From positions 124,001-188,000 of the forward strand of contig NZ_LOWB01000070.1 in assembly GCF_001522865.1 (NCBI RefSeq): a stretch of DNA of 64,000 nt, given 5' to 3'. Of the stretch, positions 10,014 to 23,055 are shown piece after piece. Below the pieces are notes generated by a model. That model searched no databases, was not told the DNA's origin, and saw only the letters and a list, made by a program, of their open reading frames with translations. This DNA is from Burkholderia sp. TSV86. Its GTDB lineage: Bacteria > Pseudomonadota > Gammaproteobacteria > Burkholderiales > Burkholderiaceae. Every line of letters begins with the position of its first letter. Within the stretch, counting starts at the first letter, position 1. Made by a program: the position numbers and the translations under genes.

Positions 10014-12167
10014 TCAATCGTGACGCGAACCGATCGTCGTCCATAGGAATTCATACACTATCGAATGCGTGCGCGCGATGGCTTCCGGCTCGACGCCTGC
10101 TCCATGCCCACCGTCACGCTGCTCCCAATACCACACCTGCTCATGCCCGAGCGCCTGCATCCTCGCGACCATCTTACGCGCATGCCCCGGATGTACCCGG
10201 TCGTCCGTTGCCGACGTCGTGAATAGAACGGGCGGATAGGCAACGCCCGCTTTCACGTTCTGATATGGCGAGTACGCCATTAACGCGCGCAGTGCGTCGG
10301 CATCGTCGGGATCGCCATATTCGTCGATCCACGCCGCACCTTGCAGCAAAACATGAAAACGCGCCATGTCGAGCACGGCCATCTCGGACACTACTGCGCC
10401 GAACAAATCCGGACGCTGTATCATGCAGGCCGCCGTCAGCAAGCCGCCATTGCTTGCGCCTCGAATAGCCAGTTGCTTCGGCGTGGTCGTCGCGGCGCTG
10501 ACCAGCGCCCGCGCGACGGCGATGAAATCGTCGAATGCGGTCTGACGCTTATCGCGCAATGCAGCCCGGTGCCACGAAGGCCCAAATTCGCCGCCGTCGC
10601 GAATGCCGGCAATCGCCAGCACACCGCCCGCTTCGAGCCATGCGTATCCGTCGACGTTCAGATAAAACGGCGTATCGAATTCGACTTCGAAGTCGCCATA
10701 GCCGAATAGCACGCACGGCCGCGGATTGCCACGCAAATCGCTCTCGCGGCCAATGACCCAATAAGGAATCCGAGCCCCATCGGGCGCGGCTGCATAGCGG
10801 CGCTTAACTGCCAGCCCCGCCGCATCGAACTGCGCAGGCAGCCGGGCGATCAGCCGCCAGGGCGACTCGTTCGCGAGATCAGCCCAATGCAATGACGGCG
10901 GAGTCAGAAAATGCTCGGTATGAATCAAGACCGTATCGTCGCGAATTTCATCGATTGGGCTCAACGACACCTCGCACCCCTGCGGCAACGCCCATTCGCG
11001 GTCTTGCCACGCGCTTTCGGCGCCCACAGGCGGCCTCCATAGCGTCACCTGCGTCATTCCGTCCCGTTTGTGTTTGACGATCAGCCAGTTTCGCGTGTAA
11101 CTCACGTCCGACAGGATATGCCGCTCGCCCGGGGCGAAAAGCACGGTGACATCACGCGCACCATTGACGAATGCGGAGCGCCGAAACCCCAGTAACGTAC
11201 CGCCCGCATGCGTCGTGCCGCCGACTGTCCAATCCGAGCGAATCGTGACAAGCAACCATTCGCCCCATTCGAACACGCTTGCGTCGCGCGGCACGTCGTA
11301 GCGTTGCCACGTTCCGTTCTGATCAAGCCAGAATCCTTCCGACTCGAAGAACGTGACGTCGCGCCACGCCAGATGCCGTTTATTCACATCGTCATACGTC
11401 GCCACCACGGACACGTCGTCCCGTGTGCCCTCAAAGACGACCGGCGCCGCTGCAACACCGGTGCCGCGCCGCCATTTACGCACCTGGCGCGGAAAGCCCG
11501 ACGCAGTGAGTTGCGGCGCGTCGTTGATCGCGCTGTCGTCCCAGCCGACATAAACCGTGTCGCGATCGATCCACGACACGCAGTGCCGCCCGGCTTGGGC
11601 AAGCTCGAACCCGCCTTCCACAAACACTCGTGAGTTCACATCGTATTCACGCACGATACACGCGTTCGCGCCACCCGGCGAAAGCATCACGAGCGCGCGG
11701 TCGTAGGTGGGATGAACGAGCGTGAAATCCACCAGAACCCAGCGCATGCCATCGCCGTCGCGATTGTTTAAATCAATCGCGCCGACATCCAGCACGTCCT
11801 CCCACTGCGGCCGGCCGTCGAGCCATGCCTGCCATGGCGTGCGCCGAACCAGGCCAAGCGGATGCGCATCGTCGGTCCATGTGTTGTAGCCCCATGCATC
11901 GAAACGCGAACATTGTGCGATACGTTCGCCCGACGTGAAAATCTGCGTGATGCGCCGGGCACGCGCCTGCGAACGCGCGGTACCGCCGAATGCACACATC
12001 GTGCGCGTGTTCTGCTCGCCGATCCAGGCCTCGACACCGGAACCCTGCGCCGACTCGAGCGCAAGATAGGGGTCCGACGTGTGCTCCAACGGCGACTGAG
12101 TGATGTGAGGTTTCGATAACAATGTAATGCTCTTCCGATTGATCAACGCGACCCGAGCCCATCGCAT
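10014..12167 (-). CDS. Prolyl oligopeptidase family serine peptidase (S9A)
   Basis: The product is up to 717 residues, with an N-terminal beta-propeller-like half and a C-terminal alpha/beta hydrolase. The catalytic triad is visible: serine in RGASNGGLL (GxSxGG), aspartate in SATDDRVHPGH, and histidine in RDGGHGAG. No signal peptide is seen, so it is probably cytosolic and degrades short Pro-containing peptides. The start is uncertain: the longest frame begins at 12167, but a TTG at 12122 preceded by GGAAGAG seven bases upstream fits the family N-terminus (SDPYLALES). It converges on idi with 58 bp between stops and is not obviously part of the terpenoid pathway. Confidence 0.9.
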   Translation of the reverse strand: MRWARVALINRKSITLLSKPHITQSPLEHTSDPYLALESAQGSGVEAWIGEQNTRTMCAFGGTARSQARARRITQIFTSGERIAQCSRFDAWGYNTWTDDAHPLGLVRRTPWQAWLDGRPQWEDVLDVGAIDLNNRDGDGMRWVLVDFTLVHPTYDRALVMLSPGGANACIVREYDVNSRVFVEGGFELAQAGRHCVSWIDRDTVYVGWDDSAINDAPQLTASGFPRQVRKWRRGTGVAAAPVVFEGTRDDVSVVATYDDVNKRHLAWRDVTFFESEGFWLDQNGTWQRYDVPRDASVFEWGEWLLVTIRSDWTVGGTTHAGGTLLGFRRSAFVNGARDVTVLFAPGERHILSDVSYTRNWLIVKHKRDGMTQVTLWRPPVGAESAWQDREWALPQGCEVSLSPIDEIRDDTVLIHTEHFLTPPSLHWADLANESPWRLIARLPAQFDAAGLAVKRRYAAAPDGARIPYWVIGRESDLRGNPRPCVLFGYGDFEVEFDTPFYLNVDGYAWLEAGGVLAIAGIRDGGEFGPSWHRAALRDKRQTAFDDFIAVARALVSAATTTPKQLAIRGASNGGLLTAACMIQRPDLFGAVVSEMAVLDMARFHVLLQGAAWIDEYGDPDDADALRALMAYSPYQNVKAGVAYPPVLFTTSATDDRVHPGHARKMVARMQALGHEQVWYWEQRDGGHGAGVEPEAIARTHSIVYEFLWTTIGSRHD

Positions 12168-13737
12168 ACATTATTTCGGATCGTCTCAAGAACACTTCCT
12201 GACGGGCTCGCGCCGGAAATTCCTGAAGTCTCTTTCATGAAGGCTTCAGATGTTTAGTCCATCATATTTCATCCATTGAATTGAGTAGCATAACTAAGTT
12301 GGTGGCGGCTCTTTCCAAGAGCGATCGTGAACGCGGTGAGTCGGCCTGAGCGCAACGCCTGTCTTATTCCCTTCGACGCATGCGCAAGCGGAACTGGAAA
12401 ATCCGGGGCTTCCGAAACAGCAGGCATCGCCATGCATTCGCATTGCGTGACGAGACGTACATGTGACGTACAAAACCGCCGTGATGCCGGAATCAAATGT
12501 ATATGTATGCGAATACAAATTCAGTGCGCCACCCATCTTGCGAAGTCACCACTGTTCGCGTCAATCAACATGTTGCATCAGCAACAAAAATCAACAATGA
12601 TTCGCTACCGGGTAACCTATATCCATGACATGTCGCATTTATTCAAAGCCGCCACATCTGCCATTTGCGAAATGGACTGGTCCATAAGGCTGCGCAACAT
12701 ATGTGCAAGTCAGCGGGGAAGAACTGCGGCTATCCGCCGGACTCTCGCACGCGGATCAACATCGAAAGTGGTATCGCTCTCAGGGGTGCTTGCGCTGCGC
12801 TTTTTCGAGCACGATACCTATGACCGTGAGGCCACGGGTGAACAATAAGAAGCGATCAACCCAAGTCGCCCGTTACCGGCAAATCACGCGGACATTCATC
12901 GGCTACCCTCGTGAGCCGTTGACGATAGGATCTCTACACTGTCACGAGCAATCACCCGTTGTTCCCGAAAACACCCATTCGCCCTTGCAACGGGCGCTTA
13001 TAGCCTGATTTTTGTTGATTTTTATAGTTGAATTTTACATCTGGAATTTCATCATTCAATTTATCAACGGCTGTGCAAATAGATTTCAACGAGATCCTCG
13101 CAATAGAAGATTCACTTTAACAATCATTCATCACACCATATTGAAATACGGCGAAATTGATTTAAATTTTACGAAATCGGACTGCGCTCGCATCCGTCCA
13201 GACCGTTGATGCTGACATGCATACTCGCACGCGCCTTTTTCCCGCCAAAATCATGAGCGCTTACCCAGGTTTGCATGAGCGACACGCGCAACGGCCACCG
13301 AAGGTACCGCCCAGGCCACGCAGCCATGACGTGCTGCGTCGCCGCAATCGCTGGGGTGCGGTTATCCTAACGCGCGCCGCGCTTTGTCGATACGATGCGA
13401 TTGAATTGCAACAAACCGCTGTTATGCCTAGCGTTGCGATGTAAATTTTTGAAAGTATTTGCCCTCACAATAGGCTGCGGACCTGCTTGACCGATCAGCC
13501 TCCCCTTTCGTGCACACCATCTCGGCGGTATGTCGCCGAATAGCAAAAATTCTCCAATGCCGCTAAAAAATTTAGAGTAACTAAAGTATATTGATCGGGC
13601 TGGGTCTGCGGCGTCTCACTCACTCACTCGCTTGCGACGCGCAAACTCGGGCGGGCTTCACCGCACAGCGTGTGGCCCGCAATCCTGCGAGATCACAAGA
13701 GCCATTCAAAACCCATTCAGAACACAAGGGACGAGAG
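12168..13737. other. Long stretch without a convincing gene
   Basis: About 1.57 kb between divergent peptidase genes. Short frames exist on both strands, but none has a recognisable motif, codon-usage contrast or good Shine-Dalgarno. A small GC hairpin (CGCCC 12980-12984 and GGGCG 12992-12996) lies before an AT-rich tract of roughly 13010-13200. The end nearest 13738 carries the promoter of the S10-type gene. No RNA gene or mobile-element end was recognised. Confidence 0.5.
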
Positions 13738-15501
13738 ATGGAAGAAATACGAGACGAAGCCAGGTTCGTGCTGAAGCGGGCTGGCCGGCATGCAGGGGGA
13801 ACATTGCTGGCGTGCATGGTGCTGGCGTCGATTGCCGGGTGTGGCGACGACATCGACACCCAGCCGCTGCCGCCCGATCGGCCCTTTACCGACTCCGTGG
13901 CCTACTCGACCAAGTCCGGCGGCAGCCTCCCTATCGCGCAGGTCACGGAACAAGCGGCTGTCATGCATCACCAGTGGAAATCCGGCGGCACGATCGTCAA
14001 CTATACGACGACGACAGGCCACTTGACCGCTACGGACCCGAACGGCAATCCGCAAGCGTCGATGTCGTATGTCGCCTATACCGCGCCCAGTCTGGACGGC
14101 TCCCCCCGCCCGGTCACGTTTTTTTATAACGGCGGCCCTGGCTCGTCTTCGATCTGGCTGCGGCTGGGCTCGTTCGCGCCGACACGCGTTGCGACGCCCG
14201 ATCCATTGATGACGAACTGGCCGAATTTCCCGCTCGTCGATAACAAAGAAAGCCTGATCGCGACAACCGACATGGTGTTCATCGATCCCCCCGGCACCGG
14301 CCTGTCCGAGGCAATCCAGCCGAACACGAACAAGACGTTCTGGGGCGCAGATGCGGACGTGAAGGTGATGCGCGACTTCATCCGCCGTTATCTTGCAGTG
14401 AACAATCGCTCGAACTCGTCGATTTATCTGTACGGCGAATCATACGGCACGCCGCGCACGAACATGCTCGCGCTATCACTCGAATCCGCCGGCGTGAAGC
14501 TGACGGGAATCGTGCTCCAATCGTCGATTCTCAATTACTTCGCCGATCCGGGCGAAACCTACGCGATCACGAGCGGCGATCCGAGTGCGAACGCGGTGGA
14601 GCTGAAGCTCGCGAGCGACGGCATGATCGGCTACTTCCCGAGCTATGCGCAGGTTGCCGCCTACTTCAACCAGGTGTCGCCGACACCAACAGATCTCGGC
14701 GCGTATGCAACGAAGATCCTGAACTTCGTCGCCGCACAGTACACGTCGCTGTCCCAATACGGTCCAACGTTCTTCTTCGCCGGCACATCGTTGGTACCCA
14801 CGCCGGTGTTCCCGGACAACAATACGCTCGCGTCGTGGTCCACGCAGACGAATATGACGGTATCGTCGCTAAACGCGTACTTCGGCAATAGCTATTACGG
14901 CACGGCGCTCGTGCCCGGCTCGACAATCGGCCGCTATGACGGCCGCGTGTCGCTGCCAAGTTCGGACCCTCGCCTGCAAAACGACTCCGATCCGTCTGAT
15001 ATCCTGATTTCCCAGCCGTTTACGAATGCGCTCGCGACGCAGCTGCCGAACTATCTCGGCTATCAAGCGCCAAATGCGACTTACGCGCCACTCAACAACG
15101 ACATCATCAGCGCATGGGATTTCAGCCACGCAGGCCAGGCTGTGCCGGACACGATTCCGGATCTGCTCGCTGCGCTGCAGCTCAATCCGAAACTGAAGGT
15201 TTTGGCGTCGAATGGCTATCACGATCTGGCGACACCGTACTTTTTGACCGAAAACCAGCTCGCGCGCCTGCAATCCGTATCGGGGCTCAACCCGAATCTG
15301 CAGGTTACGCTCTACCAGGGCGGCCACATGATCTACCTGGACGACGTGGCGCGGCCGAAGATGCGGGATGATCTCGTCGCCTATTATCAAAGCAAGCCGA
15401 TCTCGACCGCGCTGTCGCTCGCGCAATTGCCGCCACCGTGGCCGGACGAAAATCCGGCCGGCACGCCAACGGTGAAGACGGCGATCGCAGCGGCCCGCTA
15501 A
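13738..15501 (+). CDS. S10 serine-carboxypeptidase-like lipoprotein
   Basis: The start is the ATG at 13738, with AAGGGACG just upstream; a longer frame reaches 13591 but adds a non-signal leader. The 587-residue product has a type II signal (LLACMVLASIAGCGDD, lipobox IAGC) and so is probably an envelope lipoprotein. The fold is the alpha/beta hydrolase of serine carboxypeptidases: FYNGGPGSSS oxyanion region, PPGTGLS, nucleophile serine in YGESYG, and histidine in GGHMIY. Such enzymes trim C-terminal residues from peptides, usually at acidic pH. It lies upstream of a small exported EF-hand-like protein and converges on an S53 peptidase, suggesting a secreted proteolysis locus. Confidence 0.9.
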   Translation: MEEIRDEARFVLKRAGRHAGGTLLACMVLASIAGCGDDIDTQPLPPDRPFTDSVAYSTKSGGSLPIAQVTEQAAVMHHQWKSGGTIVNYTTTTGHLTATDPNGNPQASMSYVAYTAPSLDGSPRPVTFFYNGGPGSSSIWLRLGSFAPTRVATPDPLMTNWPNFPLVDNKESLIATTDMVFIDPPGTGLSEAIQPNTNKTFWGADADVKVMRDFIRRYLAVNNRSNSSIYLYGESYGTPRTNMLALSLESAGVKLTGIVLQSSILNYFADPGETYAITSGDPSANAVELKLASDGMIGYFPSYAQVAAYFNQVSPTPTDLGAYATKILNFVAAQYTSLSQYGPTFFFAGTSLVPTPVFPDNNTLASWSTQTNMTVSSLNAYFGNSYYGTALVPGSTIGRYDGRVSLPSSDPRLQNDSDPSDILISQPFTNALATQLPNYLGYQAPNATYAPLNNDIISAWDFSHAGQAVPDTIPDLLAALQLNPKLKVLASNGYHDLATPYFLTENQLARLQSVSGLNPNLQVTLYQGGHMIYLDDVARPKMRDDLVAYYQSKPISTALSLAQLPPPWPDENPAGTPTVKTAIAAAR

Positions 15502-15570
15502 CGTAGCAATGCAGCACGGCGCCGCCGCTGGCAGCGCCGTGCGCTCAACCATTCCGATACGAGAAACGTC

Positions 15571-15960
15571 ATGTCCAAGACTCTGTCACTGCGACGCATC
15601 ACGCCGGTCCTGATGCTGGCCGCAATTGCGAGCGGCGCGTGCGCCGCATCACTGCAAGCCGTAGCGCCAGCGACACCGCCGAAAGGCGGTGGCGTCGACG
15701 GCCCGTTCTTCCCACGCACGACGATCGCCGCACCTGCATCGGCCACGACAGGCGCCGCGCTGCAACAACAAGCGCAAAGCCGCCTCGCCGCCAGCCTCGG
15801 CGCAAACAGCACGCTCGCGAATGGCGGCGCGATCTCGAAGACCGATGCGCAAGCCAGCGGCCTGGGCTTCGTTGCTCAGCATTTCGAAGAAATCGATACT
15901 GCGCATACCGGCAAGGTCACGCTCAAGCAAGTGCAGCAGTTCCTCCAACAACGGCAATAA
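15571..15960 (+). CDS. Small exported EF-hand-like protein
   Basis: The 129-residue product has a Sec signal peptide (LMLAAIASGACA) followed by a Pro/Gly/Ala-rich segment and a C-terminal helix-loop-helix, FEEIDTAHTGKVTLKQVQQF. The loop keeps D at position 1 and G at 6, but has A at 3, T at 5 and Q at 12, so Ca2+ binding is doubtful. It follows the S10-type gene after about 70 bp and is probably co-transcribed, ending at a strong hairpin. Function is unknown; a calcium-responsive accessory of the neighbouring peptidases is conceivable but unsupported. Confidence 0.75.
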   Translation: MSKTLSLRRITPVLMLAAIASGACAASLQAVAPATPPKGGGVDGPFFPRTTIAAPASATTGAALQQQAQSRLAASLGANSTLANGGAISKTDAQASGLGFVAQHFEEIDTAHTGKVTLKQVQQFLQQRQ

Positions 15961-15976
15961 CCAACCCATAAGAAAA

Positions 15977-16002
15977 CAGGTGGGCTCTTAAAAGCCCACC
16001 TG
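15977..16002 (-). terminator. Hairpin between convergent genes
   Basis: A perfect 10-bp stem, CAGGTGGGCT (15977-15986) and AGCCCACCTG (15993-16002), with loop CTTAAA, sits between the convergent EF-hand-like and S53 genes. A TTTT run follows on the minus strand, so it best fits a terminator for the S53 gene and may also stop plus-strand transcription. Confidence 0.8.
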
Positions 16003-16036
16003 CCAATCGCTGAATCAACGCCGAAGCCGGTGGCAA

Positions 16037-17854
16037 TCAGTGTTGATTCGACGTCGTCACAAAGCCCGGCGTATTCGTGATGAAGGTGTTCATGCCGGAA
16101 ATGTCGAAGCTACCCCAGCCCGCTGCATTGTCCCAGCTGGCGCCTGCCGTATAGAGGCCGTTGCTGCCGCTCGTCACGTCGTGTACCGGCATCGTGGTGC
16201 CATACGCATAAAGCGCCGGCGCTGCAAAGCCCATCGAGTTGCCGTGCGCGCTTTCCAAGCGGGCCCAGGAGCCGACGAACAGCGGCGAAGCCAAGCTCGT
16301 GCCACCGTTGTCGTAATAGCCGGATTGCGTGATACCGCTGCCTTTGCTCGTCGAGCTATCCGGCACATAGGCCATGTAATAGCGGATCGGCGAATTGTTC
16401 CAGTCCGCATCGAACACCATGTCGGGCACCGCGCGATAGTTGCCCGAAACCGTGGTCTGCCATGCCGGCTTCGCTTCGATCTTGCTCAGTCCGCCGCCGC
16501 TGTACGGCCAGACGGTTTCGGAAATGTAGCTGTCGGTAGTCGTCGTGTTCAAAGTCGTGCCGCCGACGGAAACCACATACGGCGAAGTGGCCGGATAGCT
16601 TACGGTAGGCTGAGTTTTGTCGCCATAAGCGCCGTTCGTCGGCGCTTTGCACGGATATGCGCCGTTGTCGCCCGAGGAGACCGAGAACGTCTGCCCTTGC
16701 GCGACACCCAGCTTGAAGTACGAATCGAGCCAGGCCGTATCGCTCGTGCCAGAGCACACTTCGCTGTTGGTATCGCCCCAAGACATATTGATGACCTTGG
16801 CGATGTTGTCGCTGACGGCACCATTGATCGCTGCAGCAATTCCGGCGTTGGTCGCCGAACCTCGCGGATGCCGTGAATCGATGTTGCTATACGCGGTATA
16901 GAACGTCAGGCTTTTCACGCCACCGCTGACTCCAGCAATCGCTTGGGCATCCATCGACCACTCGCCGCGGCCACTGTCGTCATTGCCCGTCGCGCCCGCC
17001 GTCGGACCGCCATAGCCCTTGATCGTCGTCGGGATGCTGGGCAGGCCCTGGTCCTTGGTCATATAGGCCAGATCGGCCGCGCTGTTGGTCATCGTTCCCC
17101 AACCGACGATGGCCACACTAGTCCCCGTGGCCGCCGGCACCGATCCGGCGTTGTAGACCGTCGCAAACTCCTTCGGATAGTACGCATGGCCGCCCGAGCT
17201 GTTAACCGTATAGGCCGGCTTCGGCGTGCGCGAGAAAACCTGTGGACGATGCAGCGTCTGCAGGCCCAGCACGCGATCGACCGTGCCGCTCAATGCCGCC
17301 GGCACCTCCACCTGCGCCGTGTTCGCAATCGCATCGCGCCCATGCACGTTGAAGTGACCGATCGACGTGTGGAACGCGGCACGCGCGGTGCCGACCGTGC
17401 CTTGCGCCGTAACGGCCATTCGATTCGGCGCGATCTGGACATTGGTGAAGCCTGCGCGAGTCAGGTGATCCGCAACGGCTTGGGCTTCCTGCTGGGTCGG
17501 TGCGTAGTTCTCCGTACTTTCGCTCGCGCTCAGGAACTTGTGAAACGACGCGCTTCCCGGGCGATGTACTTCCTTGATGAATTGATCGAGCTTGCTTTCG
17601 TTGCGAAGCTTCATCGTGACGGTGATCGACACCGGTTCTGAATCATTCGCAATTCCAACCAATTGTGTGTTGGTTACGTTCGCGTGCACTTGATTGTGTG
17701 TTGGTACCCAGTTGCTCGCATCGGTTCCCGGCGTTGCGTCGGCAAACGCTGCTCCGCTTGTTGCAAACGCGATAGCCAATGCAGCCGCCAAGCGGCCTTG
17801 CTTGAACACTCGTGATGTGGCCTTGTTCATGTTGGGTCTCGTCTCATTAATCAT
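16037..17854 (-). CDS. Sedolisin-type (S53) acid serine-carboxyl peptidase, pro-kumamolisin form
   Basis: The product is up to 605 residues; a start at MNKATSRVF (17830) is equally plausible. The order is signal peptide (LAAALAIAFATSGAAFA), pro-domain of about 190 residues (pro-kumamolisin, VTMKLRNESKLDQFIKEVH), then the catalytic domain. Catalytic Glu and Asp are in GRGEWSMDAQAIAG and the serine is in NGGTSLASP, the S53 hallmark GTS; a C-terminal Ca2+ site is expected. These secreted enzymes mature by autoprocessing and work at acidic pH. It converges on the S10-type locus. AT-rich DNA upstream probably holds its promoter. Confidence 0.93.
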   Translation of the reverse strand: MINETRPNMNKATSRVFKQGRLAAALAIAFATSGAAFADATPGTDASNWVPTHNQVHANVTNTQLVGIANDSEPVSITVTMKLRNESKLDQFIKEVHRPGSASFHKFLSASESTENYAPTQQEAQAVADHLTRAGFTNVQIAPNRMAVTAQGTVGTARAAFHTSIGHFNVHGRDAIANTAQVEVPAALSGTVDRVLGLQTLHRPQVFSRTPKPAYTVNSSGGHAYYPKEFATVYNAGSVPAATGTSVAIVGWGTMTNSAADLAYMTKDQGLPSIPTTIKGYGGPTAGATGNDDSGRGEWSMDAQAIAGVSGGVKSLTFYTAYSNIDSRHPRGSATNAGIAAAINGAVSDNIAKVINMSWGDTNSEVCSGTSDTAWLDSYFKLGVAQGQTFSVSSGDNGAYPCKAPTNGAYGDKTQPTVSYPATSPYVVSVGGTTLNTTTTDSYISETVWPYSGGGLSKIEAKPAWQTTVSGNYRAVPDMVFDADWNNSPIRYYMAYVPDSSTSKGSGITQSGYYDNGGTSLASPLFVGSWARLESAHGNSMGFAAPALYAYGTTMPVHDVTSGSNGLYTAGASWDNAAGWGSFDISGMNTFITNTPGFVTTSNQH

Positions 17855-18692
17855 TTTGCATTCCTATCTATTGATGGTGGATTTCATCATTGGAAAGCAA
17901 CGCCATTCATCGATGTGGGTGTGTTGGATATCAAGCGTGCTTCGCCTACGCGATTTCGCGGTGCCTCGTACCACAAAGGAGAAGCGCTGAGCGTCCAACT
18001 CGTCGACATCAGGCTTGCCGAGTTTTCTGCATGGTTAGCTCTAGGGGTAACTAGCACTGTTGCAGCACCGATGCCCATGGATAACGGGACGATCGGATGC
18101 GAACGGATTCGTGACCCAACGAACGAACACGATTCACGGTGACATAAAATCCCTCCCCTCCTTCCAGCGACCAATCAAAACTGGATCAGGGGATCAGCCC
18201 GGCGCTCCCATGAGCACCGAGCCGAAACACCCCCCCTGTTTCCAGTACCGCCATGATTTTTTGCATGCTTCCGCATGGAGTTCTTTCACGTTTTAATTAG
18301 TGCGGCAATGCAATTGCAAAAAAATATTAAATGGAAATTCTCTCGATATTTAATCTCTATAACTGCGATCGATCCTAGTAACCCAAAATGCGCATGTCAA
18401 TAACTTTGTTTGATCATCATCCATTGATTGTTAATCAATGAAAATTTTCTTGTTTGAACTATAAAAATTCAACAATTCGCGAAGAAAACAGCAGAAAGGT
18501 TTGTAATTATAGATATACAATCTTGATTTAATTCCCAATGAGAATTAATTGTGGAGTAGAAGAAGGGGCCGTTTGCGGGCTTGGCGAGCCGATGAAGCGA
18601 ACCAAATATGGGATATTGCTCCCATTATTTGGATTATAAAACAGTAAATGTCAGAGTAATATATTTGAAACGTTTTACTCGCCCGAATCCAT
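17855..18692. other. Gene-free AT-rich region
   Basis: About 840 bp upstream of the S53 gene and downstream of the ABC ATPase gene. From roughly 18290 to 18690 it is strongly AT-rich, with short runs of A and T and no open frame with support. Presumably it includes the S53 promoter. No IS end, repeat or RNA gene was recognised. Confidence 0.5.
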
Positions 18693-19514
18693 TTACCTGG
18701 CAATGCGATTTAATTCGAGTGTGTACACCGGCGCCTGCAAGCTGCTTATATCTTCGCTATCGCACAACAGCAAGGCTGCGAGTATTTCCCGATAACGGTG
18801 GAAATCGTAGCTAAGCCGCTCGCGCGGCCTGGGTAGCGCGATATCGACAACCTGCCCGATGCGCCCGGGTCCGGGCCGCATCACGACGACGCGATCGGCG
18901 AGGTACACCGCTTCGTCGATATCATGCGTGACGAGCAGCGTCGTGATTCGCTCGTGCTTTCGAACGCGTAGCAACTCGTCTTGCAATTGATGGCGGGTAA
19001 GCGCATCGAGTGCGCCGAACGGCTCGTCGAGCATCAGGATCCGCGGGCTTGCGACCAGCCCGCGCGCAATCGCTACACGTTGGGCCATGCCGCCCGAAAG
19101 CTGATGCGGCAACGCGCGCTCGAACCCGCCGAGTCCGACTAACCGGATCGCATCCGCCACGCGCTGCGCCACGGCATGCGTCGGCAGCGCTTGGGCAGCG
19201 ATGCCGAGCGCAACGTTGCGCTCGACCGATAACCACGGAAACAGCCGGTGCTCCTGAAACACGATGCCAAGCTCCACGCCGACGCCGTCGATCGGCGCGC
19301 CGTCAACGCAAATGTCGCCGTCGAACGCGGTGTCGAGTCCAACGAGCAAGCGCAACAGCGTAGACTTGCCGCAACCGCTCGCGCCCACTATCGCGACGAA
19401 TTCCCCTGTCGCGATGTCGAGCGAAAAATCGCGAATCGCCTCGTAGGGGCATCCGCCGACGTCGAAAGTCTTGCTCACGCGATGAAATGCAACGGCGGGT
19501 GCCGATCGATTCAT
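18693..19514 (-). CDS. atsC: ABC transporter ATP-binding protein for sulfate esters/sulfonates (AtsC/SsuB/TauB-like)
   Basis: The product is 273 residues from the ATG at 19514; GGAG sits seven bases upstream, better than the in-frame ATG at 19520. Walker A GASGCGKST, Q-loop FQEHRLFPWL, signature LSGGMAQR, Walker B ILMLDEP and the H-loop THDIDEA are all intact. It resembles the SsuB/TauB/NrtD group that energises uptake of sulfonates, sulfate esters or nitrate. It is the last gene of a six-gene minus-strand run with a fused permease, a binding protein, an arylsulfatase and a TauD-type dioxygenase, which points to sulfate esters. The symbol follows the atsRBC system of Pseudomonas putida and is by context. 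Confidence 0.88.
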   Translation of the reverse strand: MNRSAPAVAFHRVSKTFDVGGCPYEAIRDFSLDIATGEFVAIVGASGCGKSTLLRLLVGLDTAFDGDICVDGAPIDGVGVELGIVFQEHRLFPWLSVERNVALGIAAQALPTHAVAQRVADAIRLVGLGGFERALPHQLSGGMAQRVAIARGLVASPRILMLDEPFGALDALTRHQLQDELLRVRKHERITTLLVTHDIDEAVYLADRVVVMRPGPGRIGQVVDIALPRPRERLSYDFHRYREILAALLLCDSEDISSLQAPVYTLELNRIAR

Positions 19515-19639
19515 GGCCATGCTCCGTTTGAATAGAGAAAGAACGCGTTCAAGCCGCGTCGCCGCGGCAATAGCGGGCGAACGTCGATCGCGAGGCCAGG
19601 CATGCGTCTGACGTGACTCGCGCTCGACGTTCGGGCCGG

Positions 19640-23030
<3,391 letters not shown>

Positions 23031-23055
23031 CGTCAGGCTCCTGAGTCGTCACGCA

